NCBI GenBank assembly: GCA_964637365.1 | Contig: CAZWWH010000011.1 | Coordinates: 7,413 to 71,412 of the forward strand | Reading direction: 5' to 3' | Length of the DNA: 64,000 nt | Source: Cryptoclostridium sp964637365 | Lineage (GTDB): Bacteria > Bacillota > Dehalobacteriia > UBA7702 | Shown here: positions 43,846-52,046 of the stretch, in pieces | How the letters are laid out: each line of letters begins with the position of its first letter | How positions within the stretch are numbered: the first letter of the stretch is position 1 | The notes under the pieces: generated by a model | Database searches by the model: none | What the model was told of the DNA's origin: nothing | The model's input: only the letters and a program-made list of their open reading frames with translations | Program-made: the position numbers and the translations under genes

Positions 43846-44766
43846 TTATCGCTTCCAACGAAGCAAATACTGCTGTAATTTATTGAACAAGAACGAAATT
43901 GCTACCACCACAATTCCGATAACAAGGATTCCGACGATTGTTCTTGTATAGTCACCAAAGTCCGAATAATTTTTAACGTAATATCCAAGTCCGTCTCTTG
44001 CGCCGATCATCTCCGCCGATGTAAGAAGAATAAAGGAAACGGTGAGTCCTTGATTGCAGCCGATAAAGATCTGCGGCAGCGCTGACGGAAGGATAACGGA
44101 AAATAGCATCGTGAACCGATTGACATTCAGGACCTTTGCGGAATCAATCACTTTTTTCTCTACATTCAGCACACCGCTCATGGTACTTGCTAAAATCGGC
44201 CAGAAAGCAGCAAGGAAAATAACAAACACCGACACACTGCGGAAGGTGGGCAAAAGCGCAATTCCGTAGGGAATATACACAATTGGCGGAATCGCACTTA
44301 AAAACTTTGCTATGTATGTTGCCGCATTTCCAAGTCTTGCGCTCCAGCCGATAAAAAGTCCCAGAGGTATGGAAACAACTGCGGCCAACAGGTATCCCTG
44401 AATGATAATGCCAAGCGAGCTGCGGATGTTGATAAGTATTTTGTCAATGTCTTCTATAAACTGATAAAACACTCTGCCCGGAGGCGGGAACAAGGATTCT
44501 TTCAGTAAATTCAGCTTTGCCGTTGCCAGTGTCCAAAGAATCAAGAGTACAAATAAAAATCCTACAATATCAAGAAATAGGCTAAGTCCTTGCGGTTTTT
44601 TTATCAGCGCGGATACAATTAACACCAATATCTCCACACCGACCGCAAACCACAAAACATATGCGCTTTGCGGTTCCTTCGCGATTTTATCCGGAAGGAA
44701 TTGTACCGCAATGAGAATCAAAAAAAGCAGATTTGTAACACGAAAATATCTTTGTTTGAGCGTCAT
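43846..44766 (-). CDS. ABC transporter permease, SsuC/TauC family
   Basis: This 306-residue membrane protein has three extra N-terminal helices and then the BPD_transp_1 core, with the cytoplasmic loop motif (EAA-like) at VIDSAKVLNVNRFTMLFSVILPSALPQIFIG (about residues 187-217). The family imports sulfonates, taurine, nitrate or thiamine precursors. The neighbours make a sulfur compound most likely. It overlaps the ATPase gene by 1 base. Confidence 0.9.
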   Translation of the reverse strand: MTLKQRYFRVTNLLFLILIAVQFLPDKIAKEPQSAYVLWFAVGVEILVLIVSALIKKPQGLSLFLDIVGFLFVLLILWTLATAKLNLLKESLFPPPGRVFYQFIEDIDKILINIRSSLGIIIQGYLLAAVVSIPLGLFIGWSARLGNAATYIAKFLSAIPPIVYIPYGIALLPTFRSVSVFVIFLAAFWPILASTMSGVLNVEKKVIDSAKVLNVNRFTMLFSVILPSALPQIFIGCNQGLTVSFILLTSAEMIGARDGLGYYVKNYSDFGDYTRTIVGILVIGIVVVAISFLFNKLQQYLLRWKR

Positions 44767-45578
44767 TACAGTACCACCTCACTTCCACCGATTTTGCTGA
44801 CAATATCGCTGTAAAACAGCGACAGCAATTCGTTTCTAAATTCTCCGTACTCCTTTGTCTGTACCAGTTCCGCACGGTTTCTCGGACGAGCAAACGGCAC
44901 GGAAATTTCTTTGTTCACACGACCGGGACGGCTTGACATCATAATAATACGGTCGGAGAGTAATATGGCCTCATCGATATCATGCGTCACAAAGATAACG
45001 GTTTTCTTCTCCTGTGTGCCATCGCCTTCCCACAGCTTTAAAAGAAGCTCCTGCAATATCGTTCGATTTTTTGCATCGATTGCGCCGAACGGTTCATCCA
45101 TTAAAAGGATATCCATATCCATAGCAAGCGCCCGTGCAATGGCTACTCTCTGCTGCATACCGCCTGAGAGCTGGGAGGGATATTTGTTTTTGAATTCCTC
45201 AAGTCCTACCTTGTCAAGATATTCGTCGGCAATTTTCAGTCTCTCAGCCTTCGGAAGATCTTTCTTGATCTGCTTGATACCGAACGCCACATTCTTTCTT
45301 GCCGTCATCCACGGAAACAAAGAGTAGTGCTGAAATACTACGCCTCTGTCCGTACCTGTACCATGTATCGGTTTCCCGTCTATCAGAATCGAGCCTTTTG
45401 TCGGAGCATTGATTCCTTCCAAAATACTGAGAAGCGTACTTTTCCCGCATCCGCTCGAACCGATCACACTGACAAATTCTCCTGCTTCCACCGAAAAGGA
45501 TACATTCTCAAGCGCAGTGAAGCGCTCGCTTTTCTCCGTATAATCTACCGTTAAATTCTGTATTTCAATTTTGCTCAA
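44766..45578 (-). CDS. ABC transporter ATP-binding protein, SsuB/TauB family
   Basis: This 270-residue ATPase powers the importer. The motifs are all intact: Walker A IGSSGCGKST (about residues 38-47), signature LSGGMQQRVAIARALAM, Walker B ILLMDEPFGAID and the switch histidine in IFVTHDIDEA. It lies between the permease and binding-protein genes. Confidence 0.94.
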   Translation of the reverse strand: MSKIEIQNLTVDYTEKSERFTALENVSFSVEAGEFVSVIGSSGCGKSTLLSILEGINAPTKGSILIDGKPIHGTGTDRGVVFQHYSLFPWMTARKNVAFGIKQIKKDLPKAERLKIADEYLDKVGLEEFKNKYPSQLSGGMQQRVAIARALAMDMDILLMDEPFGAIDAKNRTILQELLLKLWEGDGTQEKKTVIFVTHDIDEAILLSDRIIMMSSRPGRVNKEISVPFARPRNRAELVQTKEYGEFRNELLSLFYSDIVSKIGGSEVVL

Positions 45579-45667
45579 AGCAAACTCACCTCACTATTTC
45601 GCTGCTATCTGCATCCTATTCCCAAACGGCAGAACGGAAGTATTATTCCGTTCTGCCGCTATCAACA

Positions 45668-46741
45668 TTATTCGTACTGATCGAAATGCTCTTTCAGCGA
45701 TTTGTAAACAGAATCATTGGGATTTTCGGAAAGTATGCTGTCAAGCGCATTTTTATAGATTTCCGTATTGTAAAGTTTCTCGATATCGTAATCCGTTGTA
45801 TAGCCAAGATCAACAATGGCCTGCTTCAGCGCAACCGTTCCTTTTTTATCCGGATCGGGAACAGAAGAACCGTAACCTCCGTAAACCTCGGTTTTGATGT
45901 ATGCTTCATCAATATCGATGTACTTCTTGATATCCTTAATGGTTCCGTCTTCATTTTCCTGTGTAAATTTATATGCCTTAATCAACGCGCGCTCAAATGC
46001 GTTATAAGAAGCCGGATTTGCTTTCAGTGCCTCTGTTGCGGCAACCTGACGGCAGCAAGGCTGATTTTGCAGCGCCTCTTCCTCAGAGCAACGGTATACG
46101 ACCTTATATCCCTGCCCCTCAGCGAGAGAAGCATAGGGGGAATATACCGAAGCGGCGTCAATGGTACTGTTCTGTAAAGCGGCGTATGCATCCTTCTGGC
46201 TGTCAAAATAAACGATATTTACCTTGTCATTGCCCTCGCCGATTGCAATTCCTGCATTCTTTAAGAGAATCTGCAATTCTGCATCCTGAACGCTGTTTTT
46301 AACCGAAGCTACATTTCTTCCCTTTAAAATGCTGATATCCCAATCTGACTTGCCCTCCGTGAATTCGGACTTAATCACATAACCGTGACCGTTTGTCATA
46401 GCGCCGCCGAAAATCGTGAGATCATGTCCCTGGCTTTGGAAGGTAAGCGTTGGAACCGAGCCGATAAACGCCACATCCAGCTTGCCTGATTCCAGACCGG
46501 AGGAAAGCTCAGCCGCACTGGAAAACTGCGTAAGAGTAACATTCAGACCTTCGTCTTTGAAGTATCCCTCCTCCTTGGCGACGAAGGCAAGCAGGTGAGC
46601 GGTTGAATTCATGTATCCGATGTTAAAATCTGTTTTTTCAAGCTGTACATCCGGATTTTTCTGTTCGTTAGAATTTGAGCATGCCGTAAAAGACAGCAGA
46701 AGCGTTAAGGCAAGAATACCTGCAAGTATTGATTTTTTCAT
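45668..46741 (-). CDS. ABC transporter substrate-binding lipoprotein, SsuA/TauA (NMT1-like) family
   Basis: The start is ATG 46741 (AAGGAAA upstream), giving 357 residues; a longer frame exists but runs through a region that holds another gene. A lipoprotein signal ends in LLSFTAC. The mature part shows the NMT1/SsuA pattern: NIGYMNSTAHLLAFVAKEEGYF, SGLESGKLDVAFIGSVPTLTFQSQG and a late EDGTIKDIKKYIDID. It binds the imported compound outside the cell. The ligand is unknown; an alkylsulfonate or another organosulfur compound is the best guess from context. Confidence 0.9.
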   Translation of the reverse strand: MKKSILAGILALTLLLSFTACSNSNEQKNPDVQLEKTDFNIGYMNSTAHLLAFVAKEEGYFKDEGLNVTLTQFSSAAELSSGLESGKLDVAFIGSVPTLTFQSQGHDLTIFGGAMTNGHGYVIKSEFTEGKSDWDISILKGRNVASVKNSVQDAELQILLKNAGIAIGEGNDKVNIVYFDSQKDAYAALQNSTIDAASVYSPYASLAEGQGYKVVYRCSEEEALQNQPCCRQVAATEALKANPASYNAFERALIKAYKFTQENEDGTIKDIKKYIDIDEAYIKTEVYGGYGSSVPDPDKKGTVALKQAIVDLGYTTDYDIEKLYNTEIYKNALDSILSENPNDSVYKSLKEHFDQYE

Positions 46742-46790
46742 GGTGAATTTCCTTTCTGTATGGTTAACTTGTAATTTGATATTTATGTTT

Positions 46791-46967
46791 TCATTCTCCG
46801 CAGCAATCGGGGATATCGTTTTCGTATGTAGGGTTTGTTGATTCACAGCAATACGTCTGCGTACTTTCAGAGGATTCACAGCAATCCGATTTGTGTCCTA
46901 ATCCTTCGCATCCTGCAAAGGTAAGTAAAGCAGTACGGCTAAAACAATGCTCAGGTATTTTTTTCAA
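46791..46967 (-). CDS. Small cysteine-rich peptide with three Cys-Cys repeats
   Basis: This 58-residue frame starts at TTG 46967, 8 bases after a strong AGGAGG, and ends 50 bases before the binding-protein gene. It has eight cysteines. Six are arranged as three related motifs: DCCES, YCCES and DCCGE, spaced 9 and 13 residues apart. I recognise no family. It could be a second leader peptide sensing cysteine supply, a metal- or sulfur-binding peptide, or a precursor of a modified peptide. No modifying enzyme is nearby. The acidic, soluble composition does not suggest export. Confidence 0.6.
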   Translation of the reverse strand: MKKIPEHCFSRTALLTFAGCEGLGHKSDCCESSESTQTYCCESTNPTYENDIPDCCGE

Positions 46968-47000
46968 GATATCCACCTCCTGCATCATAGAAATAAGCAT

Positions 47001-47033
47001 AAAAATACGGAAGCCTCGTGTCTGCGGCTTCCG
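47001..47033 (-). terminator. Leader terminator of the importer/oxidoreductase operon
   Basis: On the minus strand CGGAAGCC (47033-47026) pairs with GGCTTCCG (47015-47008), followed by TATTTTT. It lies 34 bases after the leader-peptide stop. The segment GTCTCTCGG (47039-47031), which includes the first three bases of the stem, is perfectly complementary to CCGAGAGAC inside the leader reading frame (47114-47106). Confidence 0.8.
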
Positions 47034-47066
47034 AGAGACATGCAGCCGTTCATACGGGAACATTAA

Positions 47067-47162
47067 TTACCGCATTCGCTGTGTGCAGCATCGCACCCAG
47101 CGGCAGTCTCTCGGCCGCGTTATACACATACACATCTTTTCTCTGTTTTGAGTTTTTGTCAT
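47067..47162 (-). CDS. Cysteine-rich leader peptide, 31 residues
   Basis: ATG 47162 follows AAAAGGAGG by 9 bases. The 31 codons include five Cys: two in MCMC, one in DCRW and a pair in VRCC. There is no signal or domain. Its codons 17-19 form the 9-base segment complementary to the base of the following terminator. This is the layout of an attenuator in which ribosomes pausing at Cys codons change the RNA fold. A hidden functional peptide is less likely, given the position. Confidence 0.7.
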   Translation of the reverse strand: MTKTQNREKMCMCITRPRDCRWVRCCTQRMR

Positions 47163-47194
47163 GGTAAGTGGCCTCCTTTTCTTTTGATGGCTAT

Positions 47195-47267
47195 ATTATA
47201 CACTAACTCTTTCGATTTATCTAATACCATATAGGTATAGTAGGTAATAGGGTTTGCCTATTACCTA
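47195..47267 (-). promoter_or_regulatory. Promoter and 11-bp inverted-repeat operator
   Basis: A minus-strand TATAAT lies at 47200-47195, 33 bases before the leader-peptide start; the -35 region is poor, which suits an activated promoter. Upstream, TAGGTAATAGG (47241-47251) and CCTATTACCTA (47257-47267) form a perfect inverted repeat with a 5-base spacer. A partial copy (TACC-ATAT-AGGTA) lies at 47226-47238. The binder could be the LysR protein encoded next door or the Rrf2 regulator. Confidence 0.7.
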
Positions 47268-47310
47268 AAACGCTTCTCCGTCATTAATATTTGCTGTTTT
47301 TCTTTAAAGA

Positions 47311-48246
47311 TTATCTTTGTGCTGCAAGATATTTCTTAATTTCTTCAATATAAAGGTTTCCCATTTTGCTGATGATCTGACGTTTTTTGACGATATAGCC
47401 TATCTCCATTTGACTATCCGATGATTTTTCGGCATTCTCAAATGGTATCGCTATATATTCGCTGCCGTTTAACTCTTCGCAAATAATTCCTGAGCACAGA
47501 GTATAGCCGTTCAGACCTACCATTAAATTCAGCATAGTGGCACGATCGTTGGTTTTAATCGATCTCGGATAATCATTCGTACTGAGTGCTTCCTCAGCAA
47601 AATAAAAGGAACTGTTGCCGCCCTGCTCAAAGGACAGGCAGGGGTATTCACCGAGCTGTTCTATTTTTATGGAGGACTGCGAAGCAAGGGGGTGTCCCCT
47701 CCAAAGATAAACATATGTGTTACACACGATTAACGGATGAAATTCCAAATCATTGGTTCGCAGCAATTTTGATAAAATACTTCGGTTGAAATCATTCAGA
47801 TAGAGAATGCCGATTTCGCTTCTCATAGCGCTGACGTCTTCTATGACCTCCCGTGTCTTGGTTTCGCGAATAGCAAACTCATATTCTGCCGTATTGAACT
47901 TTTTTACCAATTCCACAAAGCTTTTTACTGCAAAAGAATAATGCTGCGTGGAAACACCGAATTTTTTCTTACGCACGCCAAGTTTTCCGTATTTATCCAG
48001 CAAGGTTTCGTACTGATGGTATACCTGTCTGGCATATGCAATAAACTCCATTCCATCGCTTGTCAGCGTAACGCCTTTTTTGCTTCGATGAAAAATGATT
48101 ATACCTATTTCTTCCTCTAAATCATGCATAGCTTCGCTGAGAGACGGCTGGGATACATATAAGATTTCCGCCGCCTTATTGAGCGAACCTGTTTCAGATA
48201 TCGTAATCGCATAATGAAGTTGTTGTAATGTCATCTGAATCACCAT
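47311..48246 (-). CDS. LysR-family transcriptional regulator
   Basis: The N-terminal winged helix (LQQLHYAITISETGSLNKAAEILYVSQPSLSEAMHDLEEEIG) is classic LysR, and the rest is an effector-binding domain, 311 residues in all. The start could be ATG 48246, GTG 48243 or ATG 48234; ribosome-site spacing best fits 48243. It lies 7 bases after the amidohydrolase gene and directly upstream of the leader of the importer operon. It resembles sulfur regulators such as CysB or CysL in size and setting, and its inducer is unknown. Confidence 0.9.
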   Translation of the reverse strand: MVIQMTLQQLHYAITISETGSLNKAAEILYVSQPSLSEAMHDLEEEIGIIIFHRSKKGVTLTSDGMEFIAYARQVYHQYETLLDKYGKLGVRKKKFGVSTQHYSFAVKSFVELVKKFNTAEYEFAIRETKTREVIEDVSAMRSEIGILYLNDFNRSILSKLLRTNDLEFHPLIVCNTYVYLWRGHPLASQSSIKIEQLGEYPCLSFEQGGNSSFYFAEEALSTNDYPRSIKTNDRATMLNLMVGLNGYTLCSGIICEELNGSEYIAIPFENAEKSSDSQMEIGYIVKKRQIISKMGNLYIEEIKKYLAAQR

Positions 48247-48253
48247 TGTCCTT

Positions 48254-49042
48254 TCAAAAATTGATTTTCAATATTGTTTCTGCATTCCGGAAAGCTATCT
48301 GTTCCTGTTCCTCCGTACGCAGACCAAGCTGTAAAAAAGCCTCCGTTTCTTGAACCGGATCCCATAGCGGAAAATCGCTTCCGAACAGAATTCTGTCCGC
48401 CCCGTAGCCCCGTATATATCTGACCATCTGATCTGATGGAATAAAACTCATACAACTGGAAATATCAAAATAACAGTTTTTATCTTTCAGGAGTTTAAAC
48501 CCCTCGTCAAAAACGGACCATCCTCCAAGATGCGCCGCAATTACCTGAAGCTTCGGAAATTCATTCAAAATCCGCAAAAGGCGTCTCGGATGAGAAAAAT
48601 CATACCGTCTGTCACCGCAGTGAACAAGTAATGGAAGATCTCCCTGCAGTCGGTCATATACAGGAAACAGTCTTTCATCGTCAATCGCAAATTGCTGCGA
48701 GTCGGGGTGAAGTTTGATCCCTTTTAAACCGGATGATTCTATATAATCAATTTCGCTGTTGAAATCACTCATACCGGCATGCAGAGATCCAAATCCGAAA
48801 AACTCTGTGTGATCAGCTACTTCTTGAACAATAAATTGATTGATGTGATGGGCCTGTTCCGGTTTAATAGCTACCGGCAGCAGAACATATCCTGAAATTC
48901 CGGCGTTTTTCCCTCTTTTCAGCAAAACATCGGAGGTTCCGATAAGGCTTGTATTTAAGTCGTAAAATTTACAAATACTGTCGGTAGCTTTTTTCGCGAT
49001 GCTTTCGGGATATATATGAGTATGAAAGTCAATTATTTTCAT
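48254..49042 (-). CDS. Amidohydrolase-family metal-dependent hydrolase (amidohydrolase_2)
   Basis: This 262-residue TIM-barrel enzyme has the metal-binding HxH in DFHTHIYP (residues 6-8), then GIKLHPD, LLVHCGDRR, VIAAHLGGW and FGSDFPLWDP, the standard ligand order of this family. The family hydrolyses or decarboxylates small carboxylic acids (aminocarboxymuconate-semialdehyde-decarboxylase-like). Its position with the LysR gene, next to the importer operon, suggests it acts on the imported compound or a product. Confidence 0.85.
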   Translation of the reverse strand: MKIIDFHTHIYPESIAKKATDSICKFYDLNTSLIGTSDVLLKRGKNAGISGYVLLPVAIKPEQAHHINQFIVQEVADHTEFFGFGSLHAGMSDFNSEIDYIESSGLKGIKLHPDSQQFAIDDERLFPVYDRLQGDLPLLVHCGDRRYDFSHPRRLLRILNEFPKLQVIAAHLGGWSVFDEGFKLLKDKNCYFDISSCMSFIPSDQMVRYIRGYGADRILFGSDFPLWDPVQETEAFLQLGLRTEEQEQIAFRNAETILKINF

Positions 49043-49164
49043 AATGTATTCGTTACCTTTTCATTCAATCTTGTATTCGTTAGAAAATTTTTTCACATCT
49101 GTAATCGGTCGAGAGGACACCGCATTCCGTACAAATATGATAAATTTCTAATCCCCCTCTTAAA

Positions 49165-49194
49165 AACCTATTAAATATATGTTATTATAGGGTT
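49165..49194 (+). promoter_or_regulatory. Putative operator before the Rrf2-type gene
   Basis: AACCTATTA and TTATAGGGTT form an imperfect inverted repeat in the promoter region of the Rrf2-type gene. It resembles the palindromes at 47241-47267 and 55638-55656, which fits autoregulation. The -10 region (TATTAT, near 49183) overlaps it. Confidence 0.45.
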
Positions 49195-49217
49195 ATAAAA
49201 GCGAGGTGCATTTTAAT

Positions 49218-49642
49218 ATGAAAATTTCAACAAAAGGGAGATACGCTATGCGTATGCTTTTGAATTTAGCAGAGCATCAAAATTTCGGTTATATTGCGCT
49301 GAAAGACATCGCATCTCCAAAAAGTATTTGGAGCAGATTATTCCGGTTTTTAACCGATCTGGGTTTCTTAAAACAAACAGAGGATCACAGGGCGGTTATC
49401 AGTTAGCAAAAACGCCGGATAAATATACTGTCGGTGAAATTCTCCGTTTAACCGAAGGTTCGCTTTCTCCAATTGCCTGCGTGGAACAGGAAGCGCCTGA
49501 CTGTGAACGAAGTTCAGAATGCGCCATGCTTCCTGTATGGCAGGGACTGTATAAAGTAATCAATGAATATCTTGACGGAATCACTTTGCAGGATATTTTG
49601 GACGGTCAGCGAGAACGATATATCAACGACTATGTAATTTGA
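49218..49642 (+). pseudogene. Rrf2-family (IscR/CymR-like) regulator, frameshifted by a short deletion
   Basis: The start (MKISTKGRYAMRMLLNLAEHQ, ATG 49218, GAGGTG upstream) and the remainder (ISKKYLEQIIPVFNRSGFLKTNRG, then GGYQLAKTPDKYTVGEILRLTEGSLSPIACVEQ) are both typical Rrf2, but in different frames. After KDIA at 49313 the usual four residues before ISKKYLEQ are missing. A 13-base deletion explains this. Three Cys (CVEQEAPDCERSSEC) could hold an Fe-S cluster. The lesion is in the DNA-recognition helix, so DNA binding should be lost. The intact gene was probably the sulfur-regulon repressor. Confidence 0.8.
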
Positions 49643-49650
49643 TGAGTTAA

Positions 49651-49684
49651 CATCCTTCAGAAGCAAAACAGCTTCTGAAGGATG
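49651..49684. terminator. Bidirectional terminator
   Basis: CATCCTTCAGAAGC and GCTTCTGAAGGATG form a 14-bp perfect stem around AAAACA, with a T-rich tract after it. It separates the convergent Rrf2 and mccA genes. Confidence 0.95.
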
Positions 49685-49692
49685 TTTTGCTT

Positions 49693-50604
49693 TTACTCAT
49701 ACAAGTGTTTACTGAAATATCTGTCTCCTCTGTCCGGAAGAATGATGACAATATTGCCTTTTGCTCCGTTATCGATTAGCTTTTTCGCAGCAGATAGAGC
49801 CGCACCGGAGGAAGAACCCGCAAAAATGCCCTCTTTTTCAGCAAGCTCTCTTGCACCCGTGAAAGCGTCGTTATCATCTATTTTTACAACCTGATCGACT
49901 AAGGACATATCCATCGTATCGGCAATAAAATCGTTGCCGATACCTTCAATATTGTAGTCTCCATGCTCACCGCCGCCCATAGTGGAGCCGATGGGATCGG
50001 CAAGAATTCCTTTGATATCCGGATTCTGTTCTTTTAAGTATCTTACAACTCCGGTATATGTGCCTCCGCTGCCTGCGCCCGCAACAAGATAGTCTATTTT
50101 TCCATCAAGATCATCGTATATCTCATGACCGGTTGTTTCATAATGCGCCAGGGGATTTGCCTGATTTTTGAACTGTTCCAGCGAAACGGCGCCTGGGATG
50201 GAGGCTCTCAGTTCCTCCGCTTTCTGCGCAGCGCCCAGCATGCCTCCTTCTCGTGGGGTATTTATTATTTCTGCTCCCAATGCACGCATCAATGTCTGCT
50301 TTTCCTCAGAAAACTTCGTGGGTACTACAAAAATGATCCGATAACCTCTGTTCAGAGCGGCAAATGCAATGCCGAGCCCGGTATTGCCCGCTGTTGCCTC
50401 CACAATAGTGCCGCCCATTTTGAGAAGTCCTTTTTTCTCTGCGTCTTCAATCATATACTTACCGATTCGATCTTTTACACTTCCTGCCGGATTGTAAAGC
50501 TCTAATTTAGCAAACAGTTTCACACCTTCCGGAAGCTCTATATGGGTAATTTCGACAAGCGGTGTTCGACCGATCAGTTCTTGCATGGATTTATAGTATC
50601 CCAT
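49693..50604 (-). CDS. mccA: Cysteine synthase-family enzyme, MccA (O-acetylserine-dependent cystathionine beta-synthase) type
   Basis: This fold-type-II PLP enzyme has 303 residues. PLP lysine is in NPAGSVKDRIG (near residue 43), the phosphate-binding loop is GAGSGGTYTG and the substrate loop is EATAGNTGLG. The EATAGNTG variant (instead of EPTSGNTG), with the mccB partner directly upstream, points to MccA, which joins homocysteine to O-acetylserine to give cystathionine. The start ATG follows the mccB stop with no gap. Plain cysteine synthase activity is an alternative. Confidence 0.88.
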   Translation of the reverse strand: MGYYKSMQELIGRTPLVEITHIELPEGVKLFAKLELYNPAGSVKDRIGKYMIEDAEKKGLLKMGGTIVEATAGNTGLGIAFAALNRGYRIIFVVPTKFSEEKQTLMRALGAEIINTPREGGMLGAAQKAEELRASIPGAVSLEQFKNQANPLAHYETTGHEIYDDLDGKIDYLVAGAGSGGTYTGVVRYLKEQNPDIKGILADPIGSTMGGGEHGDYNIEGIGNDFIADTMDMSLVDQVVKIDDNDAFTGARELAEKEGIFAGSSSGAALSAAKKLIDNGAKGNIVIILPDRGDRYFSKHLYE

Positions 50605-51765
50605 TTACTTTTCCTCACTTTCTGCAATTGCGCGTTCAAGATCTGTTCTCAGATCCTCTGCGTTTTCAATGCCCACGGACAGGCGAATCAGTCCGTCTGT
50701 GATGCCTACCTTTTGCCGAATCTCATAGGGGATAGACGCATGGGTCATGCTGGCAGGATGGCAGACAAGGCTTTCCACACCACCGAGACTTTCAGCAAGG
50801 GCAATCAAATGAAGCGAAGAGAAGAATTTTTCAATGTTGTAACTTTCTTTGAGTTCAAAAGATATCATCGCTCCTCCGTTCTTTGCCTGACGCTTGTTGA
50901 TCTCATAGCCCTGCGCATCCGGCAAACCGGGATAATACACTTTCTTGACTGCTTTTTGATGGCTCAGATATTCGGCAAGCTTCTCCGCATTTTCTACATG
51001 GCGGTCAAGACGGACGCCAAGCGTTTTGATACCACGGATCAAAAGGAACGAATCAAACGGGCCAAGTACTCCGCCGGTAGCATTCTGAATGAACGCAAGA
51101 CGATCAGCAAGTTCTGCGTTATTTACCACAACAAGACCCGCCACGAGATCGCTGTGACCGCCGAGATATTTTGTAGCGCTGTGAATAACGATATCCGTTC
51201 CCAGTTCGATCGGTCGCTGCAAATATGGAGTCATGAAAGTATTATCAACGATGGAGAGGATACCATGCTTTTTCGCAAGAGCTGCAACCGCCGCAAGGTC
51301 TGTAATCGTCAGCAGGGGATTCGCGGGACTTTCCACGAGAATCGCCTTAACATCCGGCGTTATTTTCTTTTCCAAAGCGTCGATGTTTGTGGTATTTTCA
51401 ATGGAATATCCGATTTCAAAGTTCGCAAATATCTTTTCGAGCACACGGAAGGTACCGCCGTATACATTACTGGATATCAGTATTTTATCTCCTGATTTGA
51501 AAAGGCTGAGTACTGCCGTGATTGCCGCCATACCCGATCCAAATGCAAAGCCGGCGGATCCGCCCTCAAGCTCTGCGATCAACGCTTCCAGTGCCGCTCT
51601 TGTCGGATTACCCGTGCGGGAATACTCCCAGCCTGTATTTTCTCCAAGACCACGCTGCTCATAAGTCGAGGTCTGATAGATCGGTACATTGACAGCTCCC
51701 GTATATTTATCACCGTAAATGCCGCCGTGAATGAGTGCGGATTCGATTTTCTTATAGTTTGCCAT
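50605..51765 (-). CDS. mccB: Cystathionine gamma-lyase/gamma-synthase family enzyme (MccB-like)
   Basis: This Cys/Met-metabolism PLP enzyme has 386 residues from ATG 51765, which has AGGAGG before it; a longer frame reaching 51819 runs into the mtnN remnant. PLP lysine is in DIVIHSATKYLGGHSDLVAG (Lys near residue 195). Family motifs are TSTYEQRG, YEYSRTGNPTR-like YSRTGNPTRAALE and SLGGVESL. With mccA it would convert homocysteine into cysteine through cystathionine. Gamma-synthase activity cannot be excluded. Confidence 0.92.
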   Translation of the reverse strand: MANYKKIESALIHGGIYGDKYTGAVNVPIYQTSTYEQRGLGENTGWEYSRTGNPTRAALEALIAELEGGSAGFAFGSGMAAITAVLSLFKSGDKILISSNVYGGTFRVLEKIFANFEIGYSIENTTNIDALEKKITPDVKAILVESPANPLLTITDLAAVAALAKKHGILSIVDNTFMTPYLQRPIELGTDIVIHSATKYLGGHSDLVAGLVVVNNAELADRLAFIQNATGGVLGPFDSFLLIRGIKTLGVRLDRHVENAEKLAEYLSHQKAVKKVYYPGLPDAQGYEINKRQAKNGGAMISFELKESYNIEKFFSSLHLIALAESLGGVESLVCHPASMTHASIPYEIRQKVGITDGLIRLSVGIENAEDLRTDLERAIAESEEK

Positions 51766-51782
51766 TTTTGTTTCCTCCTGTT

Positions 51783-52046
51783 TCATAATGAATTGATTAG
51801 GTTCTGAATGACAGCGCAAGATAAAGCTGCTGTCTGTTTCTCAAATGTTTCAAAAGATTCTGCCGCTTCTCCGTCCGCACAATCAGAAATAGCACGAAGG
51901 ACAACGAACGGAATTCCCGCGTATGCGGCCGTTTGAGCAATAGCCGCGCCTTCCATTTCCACTGCCGCCGCTCCGAAATCGTGAAAGATGGATTGTTTCA
52001 GCATCCTGTCGGCTACGAATATATCTCCGCTGGCAATTCGTTTCAT
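51783..52046 (-). pseudogene. mtnN: 5'-methylthioadenosine/SAH nucleosidase, C-terminal remnant
   Basis: Only the last 87 residues remain: RIASGDIFVADRM, then AAAVEMEGAAIAQTAAYAGIPFVVLRAISDCADG. The conserved Glu of VEMEGAA and Asp of ISDCAD are present. The first 140 or so residues are lost, including the first catalytic Glu. An in-frame ATG at 52046 overlaps the metK stop, so a fragment may be made, but it should be inactive. Loss of this enzyme would break recycling of SAH to homocysteine unless another copy or SahH exists elsewhere. Confidence 0.85.

Noticed and set aside
47041..47063. Upstream extension of the 46791-46967 peptide to start near 47063
   Set aside because: The extension runs through the leader terminator and has no ribosome site, whereas TTG 46967 has AGGAGG at the right distance.
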